The notes beneath the pieces were generated by a model, which was not told the DNA's origin, ran no database searches, and was given only the letters and a program-made list of their open reading frames with translations. From the NCBI GenBank assembly GCA_964510375.1, contig CAZEBR010000006.1, forward strand, positions 1 through 56,747: a stretch of 56,747 bases of DNA. Reading direction: 5' to 3'. The stretch comes from CAYLJV01 sp964510375. Lineage in GTDB: Archaea; Hadarchaeota; Hadarchaeia; Hadarchaeales; JAGGTB01. Below are positions 33,368-42,733 of this stretch, piece by piece. The position numbers were made by a program, and so were the translations under genes. Each line of letters opens with the position of its first letter. The first letter of the stretch is position 1.

Positions 33368-34621
33368 ATGCCGTATGACGTAAAGGATATCGAACTGGCC
33401 CCGAAGGGCGAAAGGTACATCGAATGGGCAAAGCAACACATGCCCGTCCTCGCGAAGATAAGGGAGAGATTCTCCAAGGAGAAACCCCTCGAGGGCACGA
33501 CCGTAGGAACGGCCCTACATCTGGAATCATCCAGTGCGGTACTTCTGCGAACGTTACAAGCCGGAGGAGCAGAGATCGCGGTCACAGGATCAAATCCCCT
33601 TTCCACGAAGGACGAAATAGCGGGGGCGCTGGCCGACAAGGGCGCGAACATCTACGCCTGGCGGGACGAAAAGGAGAAAGAATACTACGGCAACATGGAC
33701 AAGGTCCTGAATCATGAACCTGATGCGTTTATCGACGACGGAGCCGACCTGATTACCCGGGCACACTCGGAAAGGCCCGAGATTCTAGAAAACATCAGGG
33801 GCGCCTCGGAGGAAACGACGACGGGAGTCAACCGGATAAGGGCCATGGAAAAGAAGGGGGAACTTAAAATACCCGTCTTTGCCGTAAATGACACGCCCGC
33901 AAAGAGTCTGTTCGACAACAGGTTCGGAACCGGAGAATCCACCGTCAATGCAATAATGAGCATAACCAACTCACTAATCGCGGGAAAGAGCGTGGTGGTT
34001 GCCGGATACGGATTCGTGGGGCGGGGAATAGCCATGCGCATGAACGGGCTGGGAGCGGACGTCACCGTGGTAGAAACGGACCCGATCAGAGCTCTCGAAG
34101 CAGCGATGAAAGGTTTCAAAGTAACTAACATGAACGAGGCCGCGGAATACGGCGATATTTTCGTAACGGCCACTGGAAACTACAAAATCGTGAGGGAAGA
34201 ACACTTCGAAAAGATGAAGGACGGAGCCATACTCTGCAACTCGGGTCACTTCAACGTGGAGATAGATATGGAGGGCTTGAAAGAGATTTCGGAGAGTTCT
34301 CAGGAGATTGTCGACGACGTTACCGAATACGAGTTGAGCGACGGAAGAAGGCTGCACGTGCTGGCCGAAGGTAGGCTGGTAAACTTGGCCGGAAAGAAAT
34401 CGCTGGGTCACGCGATGGAGATCATGGACATGAGCTTCGCTTTGCAGGCCCTGACGCTGGAACACCTGCTGACAGAAGAACTTCCCGTCAAGGTCCTCGA
34501 AGTGCCAGATGAAATAGACAGAAGTGTGGCGGAACTGAAACTGGAAGCGATGGGAATTGAGCGAGAGCAACAAACCAGGGAACAGAAGGAATACGGGGAA
34601 TCCTGGAAAATGGGCACTTAG
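33368..34621 (+). CDS. Adenosylhomocysteinase-family hydrolase, possibly S-inosylhomocysteine hydrolase
   Basis: A 417-residue NAD-containing hydrolase that recycles SAM by-product to homocysteine. Family motifs are GSNPLSTKDEIAGAL, ASEETTTGVNRI, the Rossmann loop VVAGYGFVGRGIAM and LCNSGHFNVEID. The residues that contact adenine in human SAHase (Thr57, Glu59 in HMTVETA) align here with Glu53 and Ser55 in HLESSSA, whereas the later His of GHAM is kept. The eukaryotic C-terminal KPxHYRY tail is absent, as in short archaeal and Thermotoga forms. Because a deaminase gene abuts it, the substrate may be S-inosylhomocysteine. Confidence 0.92.
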   Translation: MPYDVKDIELAPKGERYIEWAKQHMPVLAKIRERFSKEKPLEGTTVGTALHLESSSAVLLRTLQAGGAEIAVTGSNPLSTKDEIAGALADKGANIYAWRDEKEKEYYGNMDKVLNHEPDAFIDDGADLITRAHSERPEILENIRGASEETTTGVNRIRAMEKKGELKIPVFAVNDTPAKSLFDNRFGTGESTVNAIMSITNSLIAGKSVVVAGYGFVGRGIAMRMNGLGADVTVVETDPIRALEAAMKGFKVTNMNEAAEYGDIFVTATGNYKIVREEHFEKMKDGAILCNSGHFNVEIDMEGLKEISESSQEIVDDVTEYELSDGRRLHVLAEGRLVNLAGKKSLGHAMEIMDMSFALQALTLEHLLTEELPVKVLEVPDEIDRSVAELKLEAMGIEREQQTREQKEYGESWKMGT

Positions 34622-34657
34622 AGTAAAATTTTGTTTATCGTCTTTTTTGAATAGCCC

Positions 34658-35911
34658 CTATAGCTCGTACCTCAAAAGCGCCCCCACGCCCTTGAATGCA
34701 TTATGAAACTGTTTTCCCTCCTCCGTTTCAGTCGAAATGAACTCCACCTCAGCACCGGTCTGATCGGCGAGTTCGCAAAGGTTCTTAACTTCGTCCTCGG
34801 TCTCGACGACATTCAAGTCTTCCCTGCCGCACTCGGGGCACGGCATGCCCGAGACCTTTTTCCTGTAATCCCCCTCCTCCGTGACGACCTCCTCAAACTC
34901 GTGCCCACAAGTCTGACACTGGACCTTGAAACGGGTAAAATTCTGATCCTCGGAGACGAGCAAGGTGTCGACCGCCCCTCCTTTCAGATGCCTCCTGACC
35001 TCGCCCACGCCGTAGGTGGCCATCTCGTCACCCGAGGCCACGCCTCTGAGGAACCTCTGTATAAGGTTCTTCTCCTTCATGACATCGAGGTCCTTCAGAA
35101 CCTCCTCCGCCTTGTTTACGAGTTCTTTTATTCCCTGCTCGTCCGCATAGCCGGTATCGTAAACTGAAGTTACCTTCTCCTGAACGTCGTTTTTCAAGAG
35201 GTCTTCCTTGAGGAACCTTTCTTTGGTCGGGCCGGGACCGCCCACCAGTACCGCCTTCAGCTTTTCGTCCTCGGCGAACTCCCTGTTGGCGTCCTCCGCC
35301 ACCCTCTTCAGAAACTGTTTCAGGGCCTTCTCCCTGAGTCTCTCGAACCTCTGCGCGGACTGTCCACCCTTGCTGTGCTTGCCCCAGACGCCGGAGGTCA
35401 TGTTTCTCACGACGTTCACCCTCTTCCCCTTCAGAGTCGCTATGGTCGCTTCCTTGGCGTCGAGGACGATCAGGCCTACCTTTTCCTCGTCCTGAATCGA
35501 TTTCCGGAGAGGGTCCAGAAGAAACTCCTTGTCGCAGCGGTATATCCTGGACTGAATCGGCTCGGGAGGCTCGACCCAGTAGAGCTTGATGTCCGTCTTT
35601 CCCTCCTCCCCTGTTATATTACCGCTGTAGATAGCCATCCCGTTCTCGGGAGCTTTGCTGCCGTTCTTTTCCGCATACTTCTGGAGGAAGTTTATGATCC
35701 TTCGTAGTGCCGAGACAACGTTCTTCCTCGTATTCTTCGACTTGATGTTCTGGGCGGTTCCTTCCTCCTCCCGCAGTTGCTGGATAACCTGATTCAAATC
35801 GTAACCGGGGGTCACGTAGACCGTAATCAGCTCGGTTCCCCTGCCTCTGATTCCCTCAAGCTTGTCCAGTAGCTTCCTGTATTCGTATTTCGACTTGCTC
35901 TTTCCGGGCAT
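34658..35911 (-). CDS. Peptide chain release factor aRF1
   Basis: The archaeal class-I release factor of 417 residues. Domain 1 carries NIKS (in AQNIKSKNTRK) for stop-codon reading, domain 2 the GGQ loop KHSKGGQSAQRFERLRE that triggers peptide release, and domain 3 a zinc-ribbon-like insertion with CQTCGHE and CPECGRE. It partners with aEF1A for termination and with Rli1, encoded at 3520-5283, for recycling. Length is standard. It is divergent from the UMP kinase gene across about 200 AT-rich bases that must hold both promoters. Confidence 0.97.
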   Translation of the reverse strand: MPGKSKSKYEYRKLLDKLEGIRGRGTELITVYVTPGYDLNQVIQQLREEEGTAQNIKSKNTRKNVVSALRRIINFLQKYAEKNGSKAPENGMAIYSGNITGEEGKTDIKLYWVEPPEPIQSRIYRCDKEFLLDPLRKSIQDEEKVGLIVLDAKEATIATLKGKRVNVVRNMTSGVWGKHSKGGQSAQRFERLREKALKQFLKRVAEDANREFAEDEKLKAVLVGGPGPTKERFLKEDLLKNDVQEKVTSVYDTGYADEQGIKELVNKAEEVLKDLDVMKEKNLIQRFLRGVASGDEMATYGVGEVRRHLKGGAVDTLLVSEDQNFTRFKVQCQTCGHEFEEVVTEEGDYRKKVSGMPCPECGREDLNVVETEDEVKNLCELADQTGAEVEFISTETEEGKQFHNAFKGVGALLRYEL

Positions 35912-36108
35912 TTTAACCAGCTCGTTTTGTAGCTGTGACTGATTTATGTTTTTTATAGTTATAGAACCTTGATAGAAAATCCATTCAAGGGATCAGTAAG
36001 AGGTCCCTTCAAAAGTGACAATCCCACGACAAACTCATCGCAGGAAAAAGCGCACGGATAGAAATAACTTTTTTTGATAGTTCGGAGTTTACTAATACGG
36101 GAACGAAG

Positions 36109-36813
36109 ATGAGAGTTACAATTAATTTTGGAGGATCGGTGTTTAATCCCGATGAAATAGCACTGGGGATGATCAAAAAGACGGCGCGAATTCTCCAGCT
36201 CCTAAAGAAAAGGAACCACGAAATACTGGTGGTGACAGGCGGGGGAAACACGGCTCGATCCTACATAGACGCCGGCAAGAAACTGGGTGCTTCCAAAAAT
36301 GAACTCGATAATATCGGCATCGAGGCCACCAAGCTGAACGCGAGGTTGCTCATATCCGCTCTGGGGGACGACGCGGAACACGATCCCTCGATTAGCTTCG
36401 AAAAGGCAATCAGAAGTTCCCTAAAAAATAAGATCCCGGTCATGGGGGGGACCAAACCGGGACATACGACCGATGCTGTTGCCGCCGAGTTGGCCGACTC
36501 GAGCAATTCGGAGTTACTCATTTTTGTGACGGACGTCGAAGGCCTCTACACGGGCGATCCCAAGGAGGACTCAGAGGCCAAAAAGATATCGAGAATATCG
36601 ACCAAGGAACTCGCCAAGCTGATGTCCAAGATGGACTTCGAACCCGGCATGAAGGCCATAATTGATCCCTTCGCCGCCGAGATGATCCAGAAGAACAGAA
36701 TCAGAGCCTTGGTGGTGGGCGAAAAAGAAATTGGTCGATTGCCCAAAATATTGGAAGGTTCGTCGCACACGGGGACAGAAATTCTGCCGCCTGACGAGTA
36801 CGAAGAAGAATAA
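36109..36813 (+). CDS. pyrH: UMP kinase (archaeal PyrH)
   Basis: A 234-residue amino-acid-kinase-fold enzyme that phosphorylates UMP to UDP. Motifs are the N-terminal INFGGSVFNPDEI, VVTGGGNTARSYI, the nucleotide segment MGGTKPGHTTDAVAAEL, and FVTDVEGLYTGDP near 145-157. The size and the GGT(K)PGHTTDA segment match archaeal UMP kinases rather than acetylglutamate or aspartate kinases. A Gly-rich/Asp-Glu tail ends the protein. GGGAACGAAG precedes the ATG. Confidence 0.94.
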   Translation: MRVTINFGGSVFNPDEIALGMIKKTARILQLLKKRNHEILVVTGGGNTARSYIDAGKKLGASKNELDNIGIEATKLNARLLISALGDDAEHDPSISFEKAIRSSLKNKIPVMGGTKPGHTTDAVAAELADSSNSELLIFVTDVEGLYTGDPKEDSEAKKISRISTKELAKLMSKMDFEPGMKAIIDPFAAEMIQKNRIRALVVGEKEIGRLPKILEGSSHTGTEILPPDEYEEE

Positions 36814-36840
36814 AGCGATTGACTCAAAATCTCCAAAACT

Positions 36841-39268
36841 TCAGGGAGTCTGGATATCCTTAATCACGACGGGTTGATCCTGAACCTTTATCCCGTCTCC
36901 GGGATCGGCATTTTCCTCATATGTAATCTCGTCAATATTTATCGCTCCCTTGATAACCCCCTCCACACGAGTTACCCTTTCTTCGGTCTCTCGATCGACT
37001 CCGAACCGCACCGAAGGCAAGTCCTCGTTCAACGGAATCCCCTGGTCCGATTTCCATCTCCTGATCTCGGCGATGATATCCTTCGCGAGCTGTCCCAATT
37101 CCTCGGACTCCTCGTCCAGATAATGCTCACTAATACTCGGCCAGTCGGTAAGGTTTATGCTCTCCACTCCCTCACGTTCCCTGAAAAGCTTCTGGTATAT
37201 CTCTTCGGTAATATGAGGTATTATGGGCATGAAAACCTTCAGACACGAAATCAAGCCCTTGTAAAGAGTCTTCAAAGCGGCCTGACGGCTTTCCTCTCCG
37301 TACTCTTCGATCTCATATAGCCTGTGCTTAACAATCTCAAGATAATTATCACAGAACACGTTCTTGAAGAAGTTCTCCATCTTCCTTCTGACCTTGCTGA
37401 CTTCATAATTCCCGTAATGCTCCTCGCAATCCTCGACGACGTCATTCAATCTGGTGAGAATCCACTTGTCTATCGTTTCAAGTTCGACTTCGCCACCCTC
37501 GTAATCGTCGAGGTGCATCCCGACAAATCTGGAAGCGTTCCAGATCTTTCTGAGAATCTTTCTTCCCCTGACGACATCCTTCTCCTCGTAGATTATGTCC
37601 TCGCCGGTGCCTGCCCCCGCGGCCCAGTATCTGAGACAATCGGCACCCCTCTCCTCTATGATTTCCTCGGGACTCACACCGGTCCCCTTGCTGCTACTCA
37701 TCCCGACTCCCTCCTGGGTGTACACGTATCCCGAAATCATCACGTCCTCCCAGGGGATCGAGCCGTGGTGGAAAAATGCCTTGAGAATCGTGTAAAAAGC
37801 CCATGTCCGGATTATGTCGTGAGACTGGGGCCTCAGGGACATCGGGAAAATTTCGTCGAACAGCTCCTCGTCCCCCTTCCACTTTCCGGCAATCTGAGGG
37901 GTCAAAGACGAAGTCATCCAANNNNNNNNNNNNNNNNNNNGTCGAGCCGCACTCGCCGCACTCGTAGCCCTCCGTCCTGGGATTAACGGGCAGATCTTCC
38001 TCGTCCGCGACGACGACGTTGCCGCAGTCTTGGCAGTACCATACCGGGAAGGGGACTCCGTAAGCGCGCTGCCTGGATATGCACCAGTCCCATTTCAGGT
38101 TCTCGACCCAGTCACGGTATCTCTCCCTGTAGTACGAGGGATACCAGTCGATCTCCTCGCCGAGCTTCACCAGCTCGTCCTTGTACTCTAGCGCCTCGAC
38201 GAACCACTGCTCGGTGGGTATGAACTCGACCGGGGTCTCGCACCTCCAGCACACACCCACGGTCTGCTGCAAATCATCCTGATCGAAAATTATCTCCTCC
38301 CTCTTCAGGTCCCTTATGATAGCCTTCTGGGCCTCCTCGATGGTCATGCCCTCGTACTTCCCCGCCTTCCCGTTCATCCGCCCGTCCTCGGTTATGGAAA
38401 TTTTCAGGGGCAAGTCGTATTTCTTCCACATCTCGACGTCGGTGCTGTCCCCGAAAGTACAGACCATCACTATTCCCGAGCCGAACTCGGGGTCGACCTC
38501 CTCCCCCTCCATTATCGGAACCTCATAGTCGAACAGGGGTACCTTGGCCTTTTTGCCGACGAGGTCCTGATGCCTCTCGTCGTCCGGGTGCACAAACACC
38601 GCGACGCATGAGGGCAACAATTCGGGACGGGTCGTGGCTATCTCTATCTTTTCTCCGTCCTCGAGCTCGAAGTAAAGGTAATTTAGCTTGGTATGTCTTT
38701 GCTTGTCCTCCACCGTCGCCTGCGCCAGGCTGGTCTCGTGGTAGGGACACCAGAGAATCGGGTCCTTTTTCCTGTACAGCTTGTTCTTTTGGAAGAGATC
38801 AACAAATGACCTCTGGGCGGTTTCCACGGACCAGTCGTCTATCGTCCTGTAGAGGTTGGGCCAATCCCAGGACATCCCGATGCGCCTGAACATCTCAGTC
38901 ATCCTCCCCTCCAGATCCCTCGAGGCCTCCTTGCACTTCTGGACGAACTTTTCTCTACCGACCTCCTCCCTGCTGATTCCTAGATCCTCCTCCACGTACC
39001 TCTCCGTCGGCAGGCCGTTGTCGTCGTACCCGACCGGGAAGAACACGTTGTATCCGAGAAGTCTCATTGCCCTAGCGATTATCTCAAACTCTATGTAGTT
39101 CTTGGCGTGGCCCATGTGAAGGTCACCGGACGCGTACCTGGGCGGAGTATCGATGGAAAAGACCGGGTCATCGCTGTCCCTATCGAACTCGAACAGTCCG
39201 AGGTCCCTCCATTTCTCCTGCCACTTTTCCTCGACCTTTTCCGGCTCGTACGATTTCGGCATATCCAT
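36841..39268 (-). CDS. valS: Valyl-tRNA synthetase, interrupted by an assembly gap
   Basis: A class I synthetase whose N-terminal part (from ATG 39266-39268) and C-terminal part (from about 37920) lie on either side of a 19-N gap. The N-terminal part has the HIGH motif GDLHMGHAKNYIEFEI, the editing domain (IATTRPELLPSCVAVFVHPDD) and zinc-type cysteines CWRC and CQDC. The C-terminal part starts in TWMTSSLTPQIAGKW and has KMSKS as GMSSSKGTGVSPEEI. The two parts are out of frame as written because the gap length is arbitrary; comparison with other ValRS suggests about ten codons missing. The gene is probably intact in the organism. Confidence 0.93.
37922..37940. other. Assembly gap inside valS
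   Basis: Nineteen N bases. The coding sequence on both sides belongs to one ValRS gene, so the gap is a sequencing or assembly artefact and its true length is unknown. Confidence 0.97.
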
Positions 39269-39429
39269 GGTATCTTACCTTTTACTTCATATCCCTCTGC
39301 ATTTTAAATATTAAACGTAGCTCTGGGCGGACCTCTCGATCGCGAACACCGCTCTCGGCGCTCGACGGGCATAGGGTCGGTAAAACTTACACCGAAGAAT
39401 CCGAAACCCAATACGAGGGAGGTGAGAGA

Positions 39430-39609
39430 ATGGAGGACGCCACGAGAAGCAACATCGGAATTAGCAAGGAGCAGATCAACGCGATTCTCGAGGACGAGGA
39501 ATACATAGACCTCCAAGTGGAACTCGTCGCCAAGATAGTAAAGAAGTTCGAGGAGAGGGGATACTCGAGGGATCAGGCGATCAAACTCGCCGCCGCAATG
39601 CAGGGATAA
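39430..39609 (+). CDS. 59-residue UBA-like small protein
   Basis: A short acidic gene with an excellent ribosome site, GGAGGTGA, ending 4 bases before ATG 39430; TAA is at 39607-39609. The protein has ISKEQINAILEDEEYIDLQ and then VAKIVKKFEERGYSRDQAIK with LAAAMQG at the end. The G-Y-S-x-x-x-A pattern between two helices resembles the loop of UBA/CUE-like three-helix domains. I cannot name a family. It diverges from valS and converges with a metallo-hydrolase gene 11 bases away. An opposite-strand frame here is a shadow. Confidence 0.72.
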   Translation: MEDATRSNIGISKEQINAILEDEEYIDLQVELVAKIVKKFEERGYSRDQAIKLAAAMQG

Positions 39610-39620
39610 ATCCCCAGGAG

Positions 39621-40436
39621 TCAAAATGCACCGAAATCCGCCTGTATCGACTTCCTTCCGACCTTTATTTCATCCTCGTCTATATCGAGCTTGGTCCCGA
39701 ACATGCCGGGTACGGTTCTAACCCCCGTCTCGTCCTCGACGTGATCGGACTCGTCCGTCGGGGTATTGCGGAGGAAGAGCATGCCCATGTGCAGGATCAC
39801 GGACAGATCGGGTTCGACCTCTTTCAGGATCTCGACCAAGTCATCCGTGCATAGATGGTTATCTATCCTGTAAGAATCGGGGCGGGTAACGTTCGCCATC
39901 AGGACCCTGGATCCCTCGAACGACTCCGGGAGTTCCTCGAAATATTCAGTATCCGAGGTGTACCCTATCGTCCCCGAGTCGGTATGAACCTTCAGGCCGA
40001 TGCAGGTCGGATCGGTATGCACGGTGGGGGTCGCCTCTAGAGTCACGTCACCGAAACTGACGGTATCGCCGGGAGAGAGGGAAACTACCTCGCCGGTCTT
40101 CTTCATATGGTGCTCGGAAACCGCCGGAGACAGGTCCTCGAAGCCTCCGACGGCGCTCTCGTTTCCTATATACCTACCTTTACCGGAATCGTCTTGATTG
40201 GCCGCTGCGACCAAAACCTCGGCATCGGTTGAATGATCCAAATGGGAATGGGAAACGAAAACGGCATCCAAATCCTCGGGGTCCAACCCCAGCTTCTTGG
40301 ACAGGAGGAGGGCTCCGGGACCGGGATCGACATGCATGTTCACTTCTTCGGTACGGATTCTGAAACCCCCGGTTTTGAACGTCTGATCCAGGGTCTGGTG
40401 TCTTCCACCTCCGCAACCCAAAGAGATAATCTCCAT
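39621..40436 (-). CDS. Metallo-beta-lactamase-fold hydrolase
   Basis: A 271-residue hydrolase. The metal motif is FVSHSHLDHSTDAEVLV; further ligands are His in TVHTDPTCIG, Asp in YTSDTEYFEE and His in VILHMGMLFLRN. The N-terminus SLGCGGGRHQT resembles RNase Z and phosphodiesterase-like members. The region NRDD-like insert (NQDDSGKGRYIGNESAVGG) is unusual and may form the substrate cap. Start is the ATG at 40434-40436 with GAGGTCA upstream; an earlier in-frame start would add an unlikely hydrophobic leader. Exact substrate unknown. Confidence 0.87.
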   Translation of the reverse strand: MEIISLGCGGGRHQTLDQTFKTGGFRIRTEEVNMHVDPGPGALLLSKKLGLDPEDLDAVFVSHSHLDHSTDAEVLVAAANQDDSGKGRYIGNESAVGGFEDLSPAVSEHHMKKTGEVVSLSPGDTVSFGDVTLEATPTVHTDPTCIGLKVHTDSGTIGYTSDTEYFEELPESFEGSRVLMANVTRPDSYRIDNHLCTDDLVEILKEVEPDLSVILHMGMLFLRNTPTDESDHVEDETGVRTVPGMFGTKLDIDEDEIKVGRKSIQADFGAF

Positions 40437-40692
40437 CTTCTTGACCTCTAAAACGCACACTAAAAGGAATAGGCCGGTAACCCTTTTAAGGGTCATCTTC
40501 TAGAACGGGAAAATGCTCAGATATTTACCGCTCTCGCACCACTTTCTCTCTGAACGTTTGAAAATAAGCAGGTCACCGCCGGATACGGAGCGATCTAAAA
40601 CGGTATTTCCTCGCAGGTTTTAGCGGGTGACGAGATTTGAAACGAGAAAGCAAATAAAGGGAATCAATGCTAACCATAACCCGGAAATAGGA

Positions 40693-40766
40693 GGGCCCGT
40701 AGCTCAGCTTGGTAGAGCACCACCTTCGCAAGGTGGGAGTCTCGGGTTCAAATCCCGACGGGTCCA
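40693..40766 (+). tRNA. tRNA-Ala (anticodon CGC)
   Basis: A 74-base cloverleaf: acceptor GGGCCCG pairs with CGGGTCC, the D arm contains GCTCAGCTTGGTAGAGC, the anticodon stem CCACC/GGTGG encloses loop TTCGCAA with anticodon CGC, and the T arm is TCGGG-TTCAAAT-CCCGA. Discriminator base A at 40766; CCA is not encoded and there is no intron. A TATA-like run near 40652-40660 is the probable promoter. Its 3' end is repeated at 42591-42615, marking it as an integration target. Confidence 0.97.
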
Positions 40767-40769
40767 CTC
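40745..40769 (+). repeat. Left copy of a 25-bp direct repeat (attachment-site candidate)
   Basis: The last 22 bases of tRNA-Ala plus three following bases recur exactly at 42591-42615. This is the classic footprint of site-specific integration into the 3' end of a tRNA gene, where the element restores the tRNA and displaces the original end. Confidence 0.85.
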
Positions 40770-40773
40770 ACCC

Positions 40774-42423
40774 CTATTCCCTTCTTATTACCTCTCCCGG
40801 CAAGCGATCTTTGTAATAGTCTCCTCGTTCGAGCAGAACAGTTCCGTTTACAATCGTATATTCAATTCCAAGAGGTGGTTTGGAATCTTTATAGGTAGCT
40901 CTGTCCTTTATCACCTTTGGATCGAATATCGTAATATCTGCAGGTGAACCCTCCCTAATTATTCCTCTATTATCAACACCAATCATTCTCGCGGGGAGGG
41001 ACGTCATCTTTTTTACTGCTTCTTCAATTGTAATGCAGTTCATCTCCCTTGCGTATCTACCTATCACCCTGGAGGTTATACCCCAAGCCGCCGGGTGTTC
41101 CCAGCGCTTCCCAAGGATAGCATCCGATCCTATAGCACTATAAGGGTGGTTTATCAAATCGAGCAGGGGTTTCGATTTATAGCTGCTTTCTCTTCTCCCG
41201 CCTAAGCCAAAGAAAACCACCATAACTGCCCCCTTTTCCTCAAGCATCAAATCACAGGCCACGTCAAAGGGTGATTTCTCTTTTCTTTCACTTATTTCCT
41301 TTATAGTAAGACCCTCTAGATCTTTGTTCTTCTCACTACCACACGATGCCACCATTATATTGTCCCAACCGCCCTCCTGATCTACTACATGAGCCCTCCC
41401 AAGGTTATGTGCCCATTCAGGTGGCCAGCTTGAAACGTGATTTTTCATATCCTCGAGCATCTCTTTCCTCATTTCTGAGTCTTTCAACCTGTCCAGCAGA
41501 GCTGTGACTCCACCTTCCAAAGCCCACGGTGGGAAAATTGAGGATAAATTAGTATTACCACCAACATACGGGAAGAAATCAAAATTAACATCAATCCCTT
41601 TTATCTCCCGAGCTTCCTCTATCATATTTAAAACCGAATCGACCTTCCAGAAATAAGGCTCTCCCGCGGGAAGGAGATGGGAAATGTGTACGGGCACATC
41701 AGCCCTATCACCTATTTGTATCGCTTCCTGCACAGCCTCCAGAAGATTTTCACTCAATCCCCTAATATGGCTGGCGTATATTCCAGAGTACTTTCCAACT
41801 TCTTTAGCAAGACCCACCAATTCATCATGAGGGGTGAACATGCCGGGGGGATACACCAAACCCGCACTCATGCCAAAGGCCCCCTGTTCCATCTCCATCC
41901 TCACTAGTCTCTTCATTTCTTCAATAGATTCCTCATCAGAAGGGCCTGGCTCCATACCCTTCACAGCTATTCTAACGGATCCTTGACCGACCAAGGTAAG
42001 GGCATTTAAAATAATTCCTTGCTTCTCTAAATAATCGAAAAAGCCTTCTAAATCCCTCCAATCATAGGTAAGGCCAGCGTCAGCGAATGAATTATAACTT
42101 TTGAAAGCTTCAAAGTACTCATCGCTCAAAGGGTGTGGAGAGTACCCACAGTTCCCCATAACAACCGTTGTAACGCCCGACCTTACTCTACCCTCCATCA
42201 AATCAGGATGATCATCAAGCGCTATAACAAAATCATCATGAGTATGGATGTCCCAAAAACCCGGACTCACCATCAGTCCATCGGCGTCTATCCTAGTCTC
42301 CGCCTCCCTGGAAATGCCTTTTGATATCTCTTCGATTTCACCGTCTTCAACATAAAGATCGGACCGATACCAAGTCCTCCCTGTCCCATCGACTATTTTA
42401 CCGTCCTTGATCAGAATACTCAT
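40774..42423 (-). CDS. N-acyl-D-amino-acid deacylase-type amidohydrolase
   Basis: A 549-residue amidohydrolase. It has the small beta-domain start LIKDGKIVDGTGRTWYRSDL, HxH-like HTHDDFV, TVVMGNCGYSPHP, an EQGAFGMSAGLVYPPG segment with the EGA-to-EQG change, ASHIRGLSENLLEAV and VPVHISHLLPAG with metal His, and a late SDAILGKRWEHPAAWG. These mark the D-aminoacylase/N-acyl-D-glutamate deacylase group that releases D-amino acids from N-acylated forms. It is the only gene between the tRNA-Ala repeats, and its base composition differs from its neighbours, so it was probably acquired by transfer. The stop lies only 7 bases after the tRNA. Confidence 0.9.
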   Translation of the reverse strand: MSILIKDGKIVDGTGRTWYRSDLYVEDGEIEEISKGISREAETRIDADGLMVSPGFWDIHTHDDFVIALDDHPDLMEGRVRSGVTTVVMGNCGYSPHPLSDEYFEAFKSYNSFADAGLTYDWRDLEGFFDYLEKQGIILNALTLVGQGSVRIAVKGMEPGPSDEESIEEMKRLVRMEMEQGAFGMSAGLVYPPGMFTPHDELVGLAKEVGKYSGIYASHIRGLSENLLEAVQEAIQIGDRADVPVHISHLLPAGEPYFWKVDSVLNMIEEAREIKGIDVNFDFFPYVGGNTNLSSIFPPWALEGGVTALLDRLKDSEMRKEMLEDMKNHVSSWPPEWAHNLGRAHVVDQEGGWDNIMVASCGSEKNKDLEGLTIKEISERKEKSPFDVACDLMLEEKGAVMVVFFGLGGRRESSYKSKPLLDLINHPYSAIGSDAILGKRWEHPAAWGITSRVIGRYAREMNCITIEEAVKKMTSLPARMIGVDNRGIIREGSPADITIFDPKVIKDRATYKDSKPPLGIEYTIVNGTVLLERGDYYKDRLPGEVIRRE

Positions 42424-42590
42424 TGATCTACCACGCTATATCCCTTTTTATTGAATCATTTTTTATTTTTTGGTTCGTAAGTGGTCACTACACCGATTAA
42501 ACAACCATTCGTTCTACTCTGCCGATTTTTCCTCACCTACTATCTAATTTTTCCAAAAAAAGTAAGTGATTAATAATACCGTGAACCTTT

Positions 42591-42615
42591 GGTTCAAATC
42601 CCGACGGGTCCACTC
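42591..42615 (+). repeat. Right copy of the 25-bp direct repeat (displaced tRNA-Ala end)
   Basis: Identical over 25 bases to 40745-40769, including the T loop and the 3' acceptor strand of tRNA-Ala, but preceded by unrelated sequence that cannot fold as a tRNA. The 311-base space between the flanking genes (42424-42733) contains this repeat and AT-rich sequence with the likely promoter of the next gene. Confidence 0.85.
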
Positions 42616-42733
42616 CAATCCCTACCTATATGCAATTGTTCCTCCTTTTGGTTATTATTGTCCAAAAAAGGCTCGAAAATGACCTCGTTCCAACAATGCT
42701 TAGTTATAAGCTAAAAGTAGCGGAATAGTATAT

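Larger units (their letters stand above)
40767..42615. mobile_element. Putative tRNA-Ala mini-island
   Basis: The DNA between the two 25-bp repeats is about 1.8 kb and holds a single amidohydrolase gene that is visibly more AT-rich than the genes on either side. No integrase, replication or capsid gene is present, so it would be either the remnant of a larger element or a non-autonomous cassette. The right end contains only a fragment of the tRNA (T arm and 3' acceptor strand). Boundaries are taken from the repeats. Confidence 0.55.

Noticed and set aside
37694..37917. Two separate overlapping ValRS genes
   Set aside because: The overlap arises because the frame after the N gap is out of register; motif order shows one gene.
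39304..39624. 106-residue minus-strand frame
   Set aside because: It is antisense to the 59-residue gene, which has a much better ribosome site and acidic composition.
40573..40767. Minus-strand frame over tRNA-Ala
   Set aside because: It is the familiar false protein produced by translating a tRNA gene backwards; the tRNA explains the sequence.
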